A stretch of DNA of 64,000 bases from Prostheceraeus crozeri (Eukaryota > Platyhelminthes > Polycladida > Euryleptidae). The position numbers were made by a program, and so were the translations under genes. The stretch is from assembly GCA_907163375.1 (NCBI GenBank), contig CAJQUW010001728.1:1-64000 (forward strand), written 5' to 3'. The notes beneath the pieces were generated by a model. It worked only from the letters and a program-made list of their open reading frames with translations, made no database searches and was not told the origin of the DNA. Of the stretch, positions 19,398 through 28,478 are shown one piece after another (position 1 is the first letter of the stretch; every line of letters begins with the position of its first letter).

Positions 19398-19733
19398 TCA
19401 ATTTTTCTTTATGGAAAGTTGAATGTGAATATCTGAAATCGCTTCAATCACTAGACTGTTACCATGATGGTTAAATGCGTTAAGACGTTCAGCAATTTTT
19501 ATCATATGTCTTTTAAAAAATTCTTGGGGGTAAGCAAAATGGAAAGAGCGACTTTCCACCTCTTCCTTTCCAAAATGACTAAACTTAATTTTCGCAACTA
19601 ATCGCGCCATGACAATGCTATAAGAGAATGTATTCATTAACTCTAGAAATAGAGTGCTAGCATCATCGACCACTGCTTCGATGTCGGTCTCATCTTTATG
19701 AAAATTTATCACAATCTTGAACAGCTCAATCTT
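19398..19733 (-). CDS. Unknown protein upstream of the RING gene, copy A
   Basis: About 110 residues visible (FHKDETDIEAVVDDASTLFL and onwards), acidic at the front and mixed later; no motif I recognise. Its 5-prime end lies at the duplication junction, so the first codons shown by the frame beyond 19,733 belong to other sequence. It stands 2 bp before the RING gene. Confidence 0.5.
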   Translation of the reverse strand, partial: KIELFKIVINFHKDETDIEAVVDDASTLFLELMNTFSYSIVMARLVAKIKFSHFGKEEVESRSFHFAYPQEFFKRHMIKIAERLNAFNHHGNSLVIEAISDIHIQLSIKKN

Positions 19734-19735
19734 GA

Positions 19736-20014
19736 TGGAAACGTGCATTTCAAAAATTCTCATGGTCATACATCAAGAGGTATTACATTAACATGGCGAC
19801 AATTTGTCAACCTCAATGATATCATGAGGGATTTGGAATATTTTGAAACATTAAGATTCATCTCCTTGGGTGATCAAGTTTGGCTTCAACATTACAGAAA
19901 TGAAATTCAAATCTGCCATATCGCAAATACAATTGGGAGAAGTATAGAAGATACATACATCGCTCCATCATGACATTTATTCGTCGTGAGTTCATCGCCC
20001 TACTATGCAAATCT
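19736..20014 (+). pseudogene. PC4-like protein 1, copy B, without its start
   Basis: Matches 13,150-13,464 (DGNVHFKNSHGHTSRGITLT). The original start is absent because the duplication junction lies inside the gene; broken. Confidence 0.75.
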
Positions 20015-20039
20015 TAATCAGACATGACTACCACGCACC

Positions 20040-20690
20040 ATGAGTTTGAAATTAGATTCCCTACAACGTATTGAAACGGATCATGATCGAAACGTCTATT
20101 TCAAAGATTCAACTGGAAATGTGAGAAGAGAGTTTGCTTTATCTTATCGTCATTTTCAATCTCTACATCATATCATGAAGGATTTGAAATACTTCTATAT
20201 GAAAAGACATTCACGTATTGGAAATCGCATCTGGTTGCGCGTCAACAATCGGCGAATTCAACTCTATCATTCCCAACTTCATACTAACTTCACATTTCAT
20301 CAAGGTAGTTGGGAAAAGTATAAAAGGAAGGTACATCGCTTAATTTACTCATTCTTTCATCATGAAGCGCCATCGCTACACCATCGTCAACATTCTCCGT
20401 CGCTTCAGACTCTACACCAAAATCGATCTCACAACATTACACCAACACCTTCCAAACAGCAAGTATTACCCGGGCCGACCTCAAATGTTAGTGGTGAAGA
20501 TGAACAATTCACGGAATCTTCAACTCTTCCCAAATGGGACTGTACAGATTCTCGGCGCCCTTTCTCATTCATCGGCGCAGTCAATGCGCTTAGAGCTACA
20601 AAGACTACTACGTCGGATATGGAAGAGGGAGAGGTGTGTGATGTCGAATCTGACTGTGGACAATATGGTGATCTCTACTCAATTGAGTGA
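20040..20690 (+). CDS. PC4-like protein 2, copy B
   Basis: 216 residues, four amino-acid differences from copy A (13,487-14,137). ATGCAAA at 20,005-20,011 precedes it. Same tentative PC4-like N-terminal half and overlapping polar tail as copy A. Confidence 0.5.
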   Translation: MSLKLDSLQRIETDHDRNVYFKDSTGNVRREFALSYRHFQSLHHIMKDLKYFYMKRHSRIGNRIWLRVNNRRIQLYHSQLHTNFTFHQGSWEKYKRKVHRLIYSFFHHEAPSLHHRQHSPSLQTLHQNRSHNITPTPSKQQVLPGPTSNVSGEDEQFTESSTLPKWDCTDSRRPFSFIGAVNALRATKTTTSDMEEGEVCDVESDCGQYGDLYSIE

Positions 20691-20908
20691 AAGTGTATCA
20701 TTTTTGAAGATTCGTAGCAGCAGTTACAATTTGTGTTATGAACCCGAACTTTTTTCCTGCAGCTCTCATTAGTTGTTGGTTACCTGTGCATGTGGCAATC
20801 TTTCATAATAGTAAAGTGATCATTACTGGACTAAAATCTCATGTACAAGCAAATGTGATCCTAGACTATCTCATCGAGTATGTACGTACCCAGCGGATTG
20901 TAAAATAA
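20362..20908 (+). pseudogene. TBP-like protein, copy B
   Basis: Same gene as 13,809-14,354, with repeat 1 and the YEPELF signature of repeat 2 visible. It carries about one break, so copy A is the better representative. Confidence 0.8.
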
Positions 20909-20934
20909 AAAACAATTTTTCCAACATGATGTTT

Positions 20935-21396
20935 TTATTTCAAATCATGATAGAACTTACAAATCATTTTTTCATTAGAGGATGGATTACATGAAAAGTT
21001 TTGAATAACAGATACAAATCGAGATACATGTAAACGTTTTAAGATGAAGTACAGTACAAAAGCACCACACGTTGATGAAAGTGGATGTTGTAGTATGCGT
21101 TCATTTCGCTGATATTGACGCGTATGTTTTCTCAACCACTGCTGTGTTGGTATATTTGGAGATTGAGCAAGAGAGTCAAATAGTTCACCACGTCGGTCTT
21201 CTCCAATAAAGATCGCTTTCCAATGCTCACCGCCTAAATTCTGCGAATGAGAGTTTAGCACAATAAAGATGGGATAGTGATTTACTGCAGGTGGTAAGGT
21301 ATCGAGTGAATAGACATTATCGAAAGCTTTCAACGTCGCTTCGTCTGCATTACGCTGCACTTTAGTCTTAATATTGTCAGCAGTCAACCAACTCAT
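20935..21396 (-). CDS. PRO: Adenain-type cysteine protease, copy B
   Basis: 153 residues with the same catalytic His, Asp and Cys as copy A and only a few substitutions (for example LNSHSQN for LNTHSQN). TAATG overlap with the capsid gene is kept. Confidence 0.92.
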   Translation of the reverse strand: MSWLTADNIKTKVQRNADEATLKAFDNVYSLDTLPPAVNHYPIFIVLNSHSQNLGGEHWKAIFIGEDRRGELFDSLAQSPNIPTQQWLRKHTRQYQRNERILQHPLSSTCGAFVLYFILKRLHVSRFVSVIQNFSCNPSSNEKMICKFYHDLK

Positions 21397-22672
21397 TAAC
21401 GATTATACTGAAGAATCACGTCACGATACTTTGTAATTTCAATATTTGAATCGAAGACTGCATAAATTAATACATTGATCGTCTCAGGTAGTGTTCTTTT
21501 GAACGTCAAATCCAAACGAATATTATGAGGCACGTTCGCTTGACGATAGGGTGCACTAATATCGCTGTCAGCAGTCAAATCAAATGCATAAATAGTATAT
21601 CCACTCTTAAACTCTTTCATAGTCAGTCCGTTGGTGTCATCCGTATTGTAAAAGCCAAAGACATCCATAAAATCAACATAACTGCGCATAAATTGATCCG
21701 CAGCAAAATCTGGTTTGTAGGGTGGACCAGGATGACTCACACCATTTACACGTAAAGCAATTTCACTTAACTGATTGTGTTTAAAATTGAAAGGATTCTT
21801 CTTTATATTACCATTAAATGCATCATTTTCAACCATTGCCACCATGAGGAGCTTCGGTGCTTCCGATGGAAAGAGGCCATCTTTCATGAAACTCTTTTGA
21901 TCTTTCGGAATTGTAAAGGTAAGAAGCTTTGTATGCTGAACGGGGTAAATGGCATTTTGGCGGTTAAGACCTTCAGCATGTCCTCTAATGACACTTGGAT
22001 TCGGTACTACTCGACGAATGTAAAGTGCAATATCTTCCACATGAATTCTAAAATTGTCAACTTCAGCAAATGTATTCAGCGCAAATTCAGGCTTATTCAA
22101 TGTCAGCTTGAGTCGCATGCTGGTATTACAGAGTAAAAACTTTGACTGTCTAAAGAAGTCTAAATTCAGCGGACCATATAGCTGACATACTTTACTATTT
22201 TTAATCATAGCAGATCGCTTTACAAAGCCACTGTTTGTTTCAATTCAAATTTTCCTGCTTCATCTCTGTACCATCCCATGGCTTCCATATGACTTTCTTG
22301 TGCTGCTGGATGAAACTGTGATACATGATTGAAATATGATTTATAGGGATAATCGCTTTGACCACCTTCCACCTGCTGCTCTCCAATCGTTAGAGAAACA
22401 TCGCGAACTAATGTAGTCAATGGTAAATTGTTCAGTCCAACTTTATGTGTATCGTCAATAGCAGTTCCATCTGCTTGCTGAATTCTAAACCTCAAATCAA
22501 GCATCGCATAACTCAAATCTATGTAGTCATCACTACCACCAGGAATAACAAATTCAATGGGGCCAGCATTCTCAGCTGTTCGAGGATGATAATCTACAAT
22601 ACTTGAAGTAAGAATATCTGTCTGTATGGCTTGTTGATCAAACAAACAAAAACCGGAAGTTTTACACTCCAT
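21396..22672 (-). pseudogene. MCP: Capsid protein, F54H12.2-like family, copy B
   Basis: Starts at ATG 22,672 (MECKTSGFCLFDQQAIQTDI), 2 bp after the basic gene stop, and shows PIEFVIPGGSDDYIDLSYA near residue 51. C-terminal half as in copy A. About one or two breaks. Confidence 0.88.
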
Positions 22673-22674
22673 GA

Positions 22675-23130
22675 TTAGAAGTTATAGCAGCGTCGTCGTT
22701 TAGCACCTGATGAATGATTAGAGCCTCTGCGACGTTTGCGTGAATGCCTTTTGACTGAAGATCGCACCTTACCAGCTCCGCGATGTTTCCTCCTTCCTTT
22801 ATTCATTCGTTTAGGTGATTTCTTTCCTTGAGTAACACCAGCAAAGGTCTGCTTCAATGTTTTTAAACCGCATTCCTTCCCACGATTCAACAAACTGCTC
22901 TTAAAACTTCTACCTCTGGAGAGATCACTAGCAACATCACCAGCAAAGCCAACGGCATTACTTAAAACATTTCGTTTTTAAGATCTACCGACATTGGATA
23001 TGAGAGGTTCTACAACAGATTTCAGTGCACCAAGTATGCTACCTCCACGTTGGCGGCGAGCGCCGATGTAAATTTGTCCTCCACCACTTACATAGGAGGG
23101 TCGTGAATAAAATGAGGCAGTTGGATTCAT
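22675..23130 (-). pseudogene. Small basic virion core-like protein, copy B
   Basis: Matches the basic protein at 16,123-16,578, including the SSVKRHSRKRRRGSNHSSG tail. Broken, about one break. ATGCAAA at 23,162-23,168 (minus) precedes it. Confidence 0.7.
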
Positions 23131-23171
23131 AGCTCAAACCCTAAACATTGTTAGTTACAACTTTGCATGAA

Positions 23172-24481
23172 TCACTGTCGATCACTTAGATGAAAGATGT
23201 CGGCACGACGCATCCAAGAGTTCATACTTGAAGGATAACCAGTCCATTTAACAAGACACCATTCTTCACCTTGCCGTTTTTTACATCGAATGATTTTCTC
23301 TACCAAATATGTTTCACTTTCAGTGACTACTTCAATCTCATCGCGGTAAAAGCTACCCTCAATTTCTTCATTATCGTAATCTTTCAACTTGTAGGTGGTG
23401 GGAGAGTCTTTTTGATTAATCCTTGATACTGTAAATACCTCCTCTGTCCAATTCGGAAGGTACCCTTTAGCAAAAACACTCTTCACTTTTGAGATACGAA
23501 CTTTATCACCAATTTTCACATCACTTTTCACATGAGTGCGTTTACGTTGGAATGATTCGCGCACTTTATCTACATTGTCAGCATTTACATCTACTGGTCT
23601 GAGTCCAATAGAACGATGGATAGAGTGATTGTAGGCATGGAGTGTATCTTGTAGAACCTTTGTCCAATATTGTGTCAAGTTGGCAGTAAAATGTCGCCAC
23701 AAGCGATTTTTTAATGTGCGATTAAAACGTTCAACGAGTGCAGCTTTATAAGCACTCTTTACACTAAACAACTCAATGTCATGCCTCTCAAATAATCTTC
23801 TCACATGCTGATTTTCAAACTCTTTTCCTTGATCACTCTGAATTCTTTTTGGAATGCGACCTTCTCGAAAAATTGTTTGGAATGCTTTTGCTACTCCTTT
23901 CCCTTCTTTAGTTTTTAAAGGTTGAGCCCACGCATAACACGAGAAAATATCAATGACGGTTAAAATAAAATTATTGCCCGAGTTATGTTTTGAAATGGAG
24001 GCGACATCACACAAATCTGCTTGCCACTGTTCATCGATGTCATGAACAATATAATGGCGGGAGCGGTACTTCTTTTTCGCTTGTTTGTGGAGTGTATAGG
24101 TAGCCTGACCCTTTAACCATCGTTTCACTTATGATTGTGGAAGACCACTCGCTTTGATAATTTCTTGATAGATGCAAATCCTGCCGGATGTTTTACATCA
24201 TAATAGATTGACTTCAAACGTTCAGTCGATGACGACTGACTCTTTTTCCTCCTTCTCATCTTTTTGTTTTCTCGCCTTTTTACATATACAACAACTGCAG
24301 CATTTTTAGTTTCCGATTGTAATAATACAGCACGATGTGGATCTTTGATGTGAACATTTTGCTGATAATCTATTTCTTTCCTATACATTTGATTTGCAAG
24401 AGGTTGCTTTACTTGCTGCATGGCAGTCAAGTGTACATATTCATCCTGAGGAATAACAATCATGCGAGAATAAGAACTCAT
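23172..24481 (-). pseudogene. INT: Integrase with chromodomain, copy B
   Basis: Same gene as 16,620-17,930, start at ATG 24,481. That ATG overlaps the ATPase stop as ATGA. Core Asp, Asp and Glu and the chromodomain are visible; about one break. Confidence 0.92.
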
Positions 24482-25143
24482 AATTTGTAGATAATCATGG
24501 GAGTTTTCAAAATATCACTTCGAAATCTAAATTCTTCCGGACACTCTTGCGTAAAGTCAATGAATAAGTAACCGTATGGTTTTTCAGTAGCTGCTTGAAA
24601 AATTTCAATTAAAGCTTTTGATCCTCTGGGTGCAACTTGTCGCGCTAAAATTTCAAATTGACTTTTATCTCGCGGATTCTTGAAAATAGCATAATAGTGT
24701 GTATTCAGGTTTCGTGTACGAGCTTCTTTTCCATCAGGAAACAAATTTTGTGTGATATAGATGATAAAGCACCTTTTATGATGTGCTGCGCGAGTGAACA
24801 TATCTGTAACATCTTTTGAATTCTTACTTTCTTTTAATAGATCATCCAATACAACAACATCATTAGACTGAAGTTTATCCACTGCAATAATTCCTTTATG
24901 TCGAATAAAGTTGCGACTTTGCAATTCCTGAAACAGCGACGGTTGATAAATACCATAACACCAAATCACTCGATTGATAGGTTGCTTAAACAACTCCCTT
25001 CTTTTATCCAATAAATTCAGCGTAAAAACAGTTTTACCTGCATGAGATGGGCCTGATACAGTCAGAACTTTATCGCATTGAAGTCTGAAATGCATTTTAT
25101 TACTTTGAGATTCAACATTTGCATAATTAACTCTTAGAGCCAA
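24478..25143 (-). CDS. ATP: A32-type genome-packaging ATPase (FtsK/HerA superfamily)
   Basis: 221 residues, normal size for Polinton ATPases. Walker A GPSHAGKT at 31-38; Walker B DVVVLDDLL near 95; a downstream ITQNLFP (sensor-like) near 131, as in the poxvirus A32/virophage packaging ATPases. It would pump element DNA into capsids. The start overlaps the end of the QKGGFL gene by 17 bp and the stop overlaps the integrase start by 4 bp (ATGA), so the three genes look like one transcription unit. The only full copy in the window. Confidence 0.93.
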   Translation of the reverse strand: MALRVNYANVESQSNKMHFRLQCDKVLTVSGPSHAGKTVFTLNLLDKRRELFKQPINRVIWCYGIYQPSLFQELQSRNFIRHKGIIAVDKLQSNDVVVLDDLLKESKNSKDVTDMFTRAAHHKRCFIIYITQNLFPDGKEARTRNLNTHYYAIFKNPRDKSQFEILARQVAPRGSKALIEIFQAATEKPYGYLFIDFTQECPEEFRFRSDILKTPMIIYKL

Positions 25144-25477
25144 AGATATTACCCAATAGGTTACCCACGACAGGAGCTAGCATCGGAAGTATTGCTGAAA
25201 GGAAACCGCCCTTTTGTGTTAGAGTTTTCCTCTTTCTTTGAAGGGTGACTTTAGGATTGGAGATGAAACGCAATTTCGTAGCATATCGCTTAAGTAACTT
25301 TCGTTGTTTTGGTGCTAATTTCTTCGTCCTCAACTTTCTCACATGAGAAATAATTTCACGAATGAATTTATCGTTAGCATGTCGTATAGCATTGTATCGC
25401 TGATTTGCTTTCATTCGTCGGAGAGCTTGAATGGCTGAAGAAAACTTTGAAGACTTTTGACTTTTACGTTTCGCCAT
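25127..25477 (-). CDS. Small basic Polinton protein with C-terminal QKGGFL motif
   Basis: 116 residues: Lys/Arg-rich helices (MKANQRYNAIRHANDKFI, KKLAPKQRKLLKRYATKL) and a hydrophobic Gly-rich end after TQKGGFLSAILPMLAPVVG. I recognise the pattern as a common small Polinton protein, often with QKGGFL near its end; its role is not established, and a minor virion protein is a reasonable guess. First gene of the QKGGFL-ATPase-integrase cluster; ATGCAAATG on the minus strand lies 40-46 bp before the start. Confidence 0.75.
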   Translation of the reverse strand: MAKRKSQKSSKFSSAIQALRRMKANQRYNAIRHANDKFIREIISHVRKLRTKKLAPKQRKLLKRYATKLRFISNPKVTLQRKRKTLTQKGGFLSAILPMLAPVVGNLLGNIFGSKS

Positions 25478-25516
25478 TTTCCGTGTTAGTCTTTGCTAAA
25501 ACCTATCTTTACCACA

Positions 25517-25523
25517 TTTGCAT
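25517..25523 (-). promoter_or_regulatory. ATGCAAA motif before the QKGGFL-ATPase-integrase cluster
   Basis: Minus-strand ATGCAAATGTGG between the RING gene stop (25,529) and the QKGGFL start (25,477). Confidence 0.45.
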
Positions 25524-25528
25524 AGGTA

Positions 25529-25852
25529 CTAACTATTGCGACATAAGTGGCACTCGAAATGAGCAATATCACAGTGGCTACATTTGCAAAATTGAAGGCA
25601 ATTACGTATGAAACAGCGTTGACAAAAAGCATGCTTACATCTCTTGAAGATGCGCTTTTCATTTCCATCCTTTCGCTTACATACATCACAACACATAGTT
25701 TCACCGTTACTGATGTCTATAGCAAGTCTTTTTGAAGATATGAATTTGCTAGCCTTTTCTAAATAATAGACACATGTACAGAAGGAATATACTTCGAGAG
25801 TGAGCAGACATAGCTCGAAAACCAGTTGTGCTACAATCAAGTACCACTGCAT
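25529..25852 (-). CDS. RING-finger-like protein with hydrophobic N-terminus, copy B
   Basis: About 107 residues. The N-terminal half is hydrophobic (MQWYLIVAQLVFELCLLTLE) and may be a membrane or buried helix. The C-terminal half reads C-x2-C, then CKHAFCQRC, then CKCSHCDIAHFECHLC, the spacing of a RING-HC zinc finger. RING proteins usually act as ubiquitin ligases; a viral-type element could use one against host defence or to alter host nuclear proteins, but this is inference. Starts 2 bp after the preceding stop. Confidence 0.65.
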   Translation of the reverse strand: MQWYLIVAQLVFELCLLTLEVYSFCTCVYYLEKASKFISSKRLAIDISNGETMCCDVCKRKDGNEKRIFKRCKHAFCQRCFIRNCLQFCKCSHCDIAHFECHLCRNS

Positions 25853-25854
25853 TT

Positions 25855-26207
25855 TCAATTTTTCTTTATGGAAAGTTGAATGTGAATATCTGAAATCGCT
25901 TCAATCACTAGACTGTTACCATGATGGTTAAATGCGTTAAGACGTTCAGCAATTTTTATCATATGTCTTTTAAAAAATTCTTGGGGTGATCTACCACTTC
26001 CATTGAATAAGAAGCAAAATGGAAAGAGCGACTTTCCACCTCTTCCTTTCCAAAATGACTAAACTTAATTTTCGCAACTAATCGCGCCATGACAATGCTA
26101 TAAGAGAATGTATTCATTAACTCTAGAAATAGAGTGCTAGCATCATCGACCACTGCTTCGATGTCGGTCTCATCTTTATGAAAATTTATCACAATCTTGA
26201 ACAGCTC
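25855..26207 (-). pseudogene. Unknown protein upstream of the RING gene, copy B
   Basis: Same gene as 19,398-19,733 (FHKDETDIEAVVDDASTLFL). No recognised domain. About one break in this copy. A variant of the cluster motif (TAGGCAAAGTTT, minus, about 26,214-26,225) lies just upstream. Confidence 0.5.
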
Positions 26208-26210
26208 CTT

Positions 26211-26745
26211 TTAAACTTTGCCTATGAAAATGTAATGTTCCGCAGCCGTTTGAGAAAGACATGATCGCCCTTTATCTAACCCATCCATTGCATGAAAACA
26301 ACTCTTCTCATAGTAACATTTATTGAATAACGGTAACAAGCATGCATTATAAATCAATGGTTTGAAAGAGATAAAATAGATACAGCTGGTAACTATCATA
26401 CAGCGAGCAATGATAACCATACAGGACTTTGGCAGTGTTGAGGTAAGGAGGAAAGAAGCATTGGTTATGAACGTAGCTACTACAACGAACAGACAAATCC
26501 TTAAAACGTTTCGTGACTTCATGGTAGTGTTGATTCACTCTACTATCCCAAGGCGGGAGCAAAATGTCATCAATGATTAGATTGGGAAATACTTTCCTCT
26601 CCTTACCAGGATTATTACAAAAGATGCGTATAACATTGAAAGCAGCTAACCATCGTTTAAAGTCAATAAGAAGAGCACTCTCACAAGAAAAGCCATAGTC
26701 TTGCAAATATTTCAGATTAAGTCCATGAATGTGTTTCTCGCCCAT
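26211..26745 (-). CDS. Unknown Polinton protein, 132-residue frame
   Basis: Frame from ATG 26,745 (MGEKHIHGLNLKYLQDYGFS) to 26,347; a second open frame covers 26,211-26,522. Aromatic-rich C-terminal half (SLYDSYQLYLFYLFQTIDL). Not recognised; uncertain which frame is real downstream of 26,522. Confidence 0.4.
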
Positions 26746-26913
26746 TGATCAACATTGGGATCGCAGTTGGCATGTTGATGATAGACACTAACAATCTGAT
26801 ATGTCCAATTGTTCATAGCAATAGCACTGAGCTCCTGTACAGATTCACCCTCACAATCCATAAAAATGATGATAGAAGCCTAAAACGGAAATTTACACAT
26901 CTAAGGAAACGTT

Positions 26914-27162
26914 CTATAACATATCACAAAATGAAAAATTACATCGATGCTTTTCACGACAAAATAAACAAATGATATGATGGCAACGAAGAAGTAAAAT
27001 GTATCTAATAAGACCACGTCTACGACACTCAAAGCACATAAGCGAATTGTCATAGGGTAGAGTTAGGAAAGGACTAGTAATTCTCCTTCTTTGATTTGCG
27101 TTTTGATGCAGCATTCTTCTCCGACTTGCGCTTCGTACCACTGCTGTTAAGGATTTGAGCAA
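26914..27162 (-). CDS. Second RING-like or treble-clef zinc protein
   Basis: Basic N-terminal half (SASRRRMLHQNANQRRR) followed by MCFECRRRGLIRYILLLRCH, then HIICLFCREKHRCNFSFC: C-x2-C, C-x-H-x3-C-x2-C and a final Cys pair, a compact RING-like order different from the 25,529 protein. The frame opens with TTG right after the stop of the right-end gene, and no ATG is well placed, so the start is uncertain. Confidence 0.5.
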   Translation of the reverse strand: MLKSLTAVVRSASRRRMLHQNANQRRRITSPFLTLPYDNSLMCFECRRRGLIRYILLLRCHHIICLFCREKHRCNFSFCDML

Positions 27163-27850
27163 TTATGTCGTCCACGTTGGGTGGTTTTGGAATATGTAGG
27201 ATGGATTCCATATGCATGGAGAGAGAGAGACTATTTTATTATCCTTGTGTCGACCATAATACAGCCCATTTACTTTGAAAAGGATATCCCAAGTACCTTC
27301 TCCGAGCTCATCACATCTGATGGGTATAGAATGATCTCCCTCCTTCTTATAATAACTACACCAATGTGATACCGGTAGGCAAATGTGATTACCATCCCAA
27401 ATCTTTCTATAGGGAGTATCCTTGTCATCTCTCGCCTTCCACTCTTGAGCAAGAGGAGTAGGAATGTCCATATTTAATGTCACGTACTCCTCAATAATAT
27501 CAAGTTGGCGGCGAATGTACGGACTCACGGGGATCAGTATGTAGTCCCCATACTGATTGTGCATTATCTTGACATCCGTGGAAGGGAGCATTCCCGTTTG
27601 GAGTACTACGCAATGATCGTCATAACGCAAGACTTGTTTAAATTTACGCTGTAGCGGTGTAGGATTATGTACCTTGGTTGTTTCTTCCACTGGCCTCAGT
27701 TGTAGATGATCTGATCGTAGCGAACCTTGTAACGTTTGACCGCCATTTTGTCCTACTAGTGCAGCAGATGGAGTAGATGCCTGAAAATGAAAAAGATTGT
27801 ATTAAGTTTACGTTCAAGGGAGGAGAGGGAGGAAAGTAGCGACTTACCAT
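27163..27850 (-). CDS. Right-end Polinton gene of unknown function, with start-codon intron
   Basis: The ATG at 27,850-27,848 is followed directly by a GTAAGT...TTTCAG intron (27,847-27,781); the second exon is open to the stop at 27,163, in all about 206 codons. Recognisable stretches are YGDYILIPVSPYIRRQLDII and GTWDILFKVNGLYYGRHKDN, beta-rich with many aromatics. I cannot name a family; a nucleic-acid-binding protein such as an SSB is conceivable but not supported by a motif. TATATAAA (minus, 27,951-27,958) is about 100 bp upstream. Its leader intron is related to that of the polymerase gene. Confidence 0.65.
27781..27847 (-). other. Predicted 67-bp intron after the start codon of the right-end gene
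   Basis: Same length, boundaries and largely the same sequence as the POLB intron at 4,864-4,930, in opposite orientation in the element. The next exon begins GCATCTACTCC, matching GCATCAACTTC at POLB. Confidence 0.75.
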
Positions 27851-27950
27851 TTTAGTTGGATAATAGAATAGGGAACTAGAGAGAGAAAATGTGCGTCCGT
27901 CACTCGTGTGATTCAACGATGGAATGATTCTCACTGTGGAAGGCTCGCTA

Positions 27951-27958
27951 TTTATATA
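27951..27958 (-). promoter_or_regulatory. TATA box of the right-end gene
   Basis: TATATAAA on the minus strand, about 100 bp before the start codon at 27,850. Confidence 0.55.
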
Positions 27959-28011
27959 GAAATGCTTGATTCTCATTGGATGATGACCCTCATTGGACAA
28001 TAACATCAAGC

Positions 28012-28400
28012 TGATTCCAAATCTGGCCTCCGTTTTCCCATCCGATGCTTCGTTTTGAAGCTACAGCCCAAAACGTCCCAAATTCTAACTCTGTCGTTTT
28101 TCGACAATCTCCCAAAATCTTAAATGGCGTCTCACATCTAAACGAAGACAGATATGAACAAGCCGTTTCTTGCACTGAATTTGTCTCACTCTTAGCTTTC
28201 AAACGAGCTATGGCACGACAAAATCCGTCCACTGGAAGCAAAGATCGAAGCTAGCTCTCCCGAGGGGGGGGGACGTCAGCGAAACTTTTTCTCTCCGATT
28301 GACTTGAAACTCACCATACCGATGCAGAATTTCACGCTGAATCCGAATCTGGCCTCCGTTTTCACATCCGAGCACTGCTTCCACTCGAAACAGCCCATTT
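28012..28400 (-). repeat. Polinton right terminal inverted repeat
   Basis: Reverse complement of the left repeat at 1-362 with small differences. Open frames on both strands mirror those at the left end and are not taken as genes. Confidence 0.9.
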
Positions 28401-28478
28401 TCAACCCAACATTCAGCAGATTGCACGAAAAACATCACACACTATAGCCTCAAGTCAAAACCTGGTGGTCGCCCAAGT

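Larger units (their letters stand above)
13145..19733 (+). repeat. Tandem duplication, copy A (about 6.6 kb)
   Basis: From the first PC4-like gene to the end of the unknown gene beside the RING protein, this segment repeats as 19,734-26,207 with about 1-2 percent differences. The join at about 19,733 links the sequence that ends copy B (CACAATCTTGAACAGCTC) to sequence matching about 13,150. Between about 18,125 and 19,110 copy A has a G tract of similar length to the ATPase-bearing part of copy B. Confidence 0.93.
19734..26207 (+). repeat. Tandem duplication, copy B (about 6.5 kb)
   Basis: Near-identical to 13,145-19,733. This copy includes the ATPase and QKGGFL genes and leads into unique right-arm sequence at 26,208, whereas copy A connects to the unique left arm at about 13,145. 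Confidence 0.93.
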
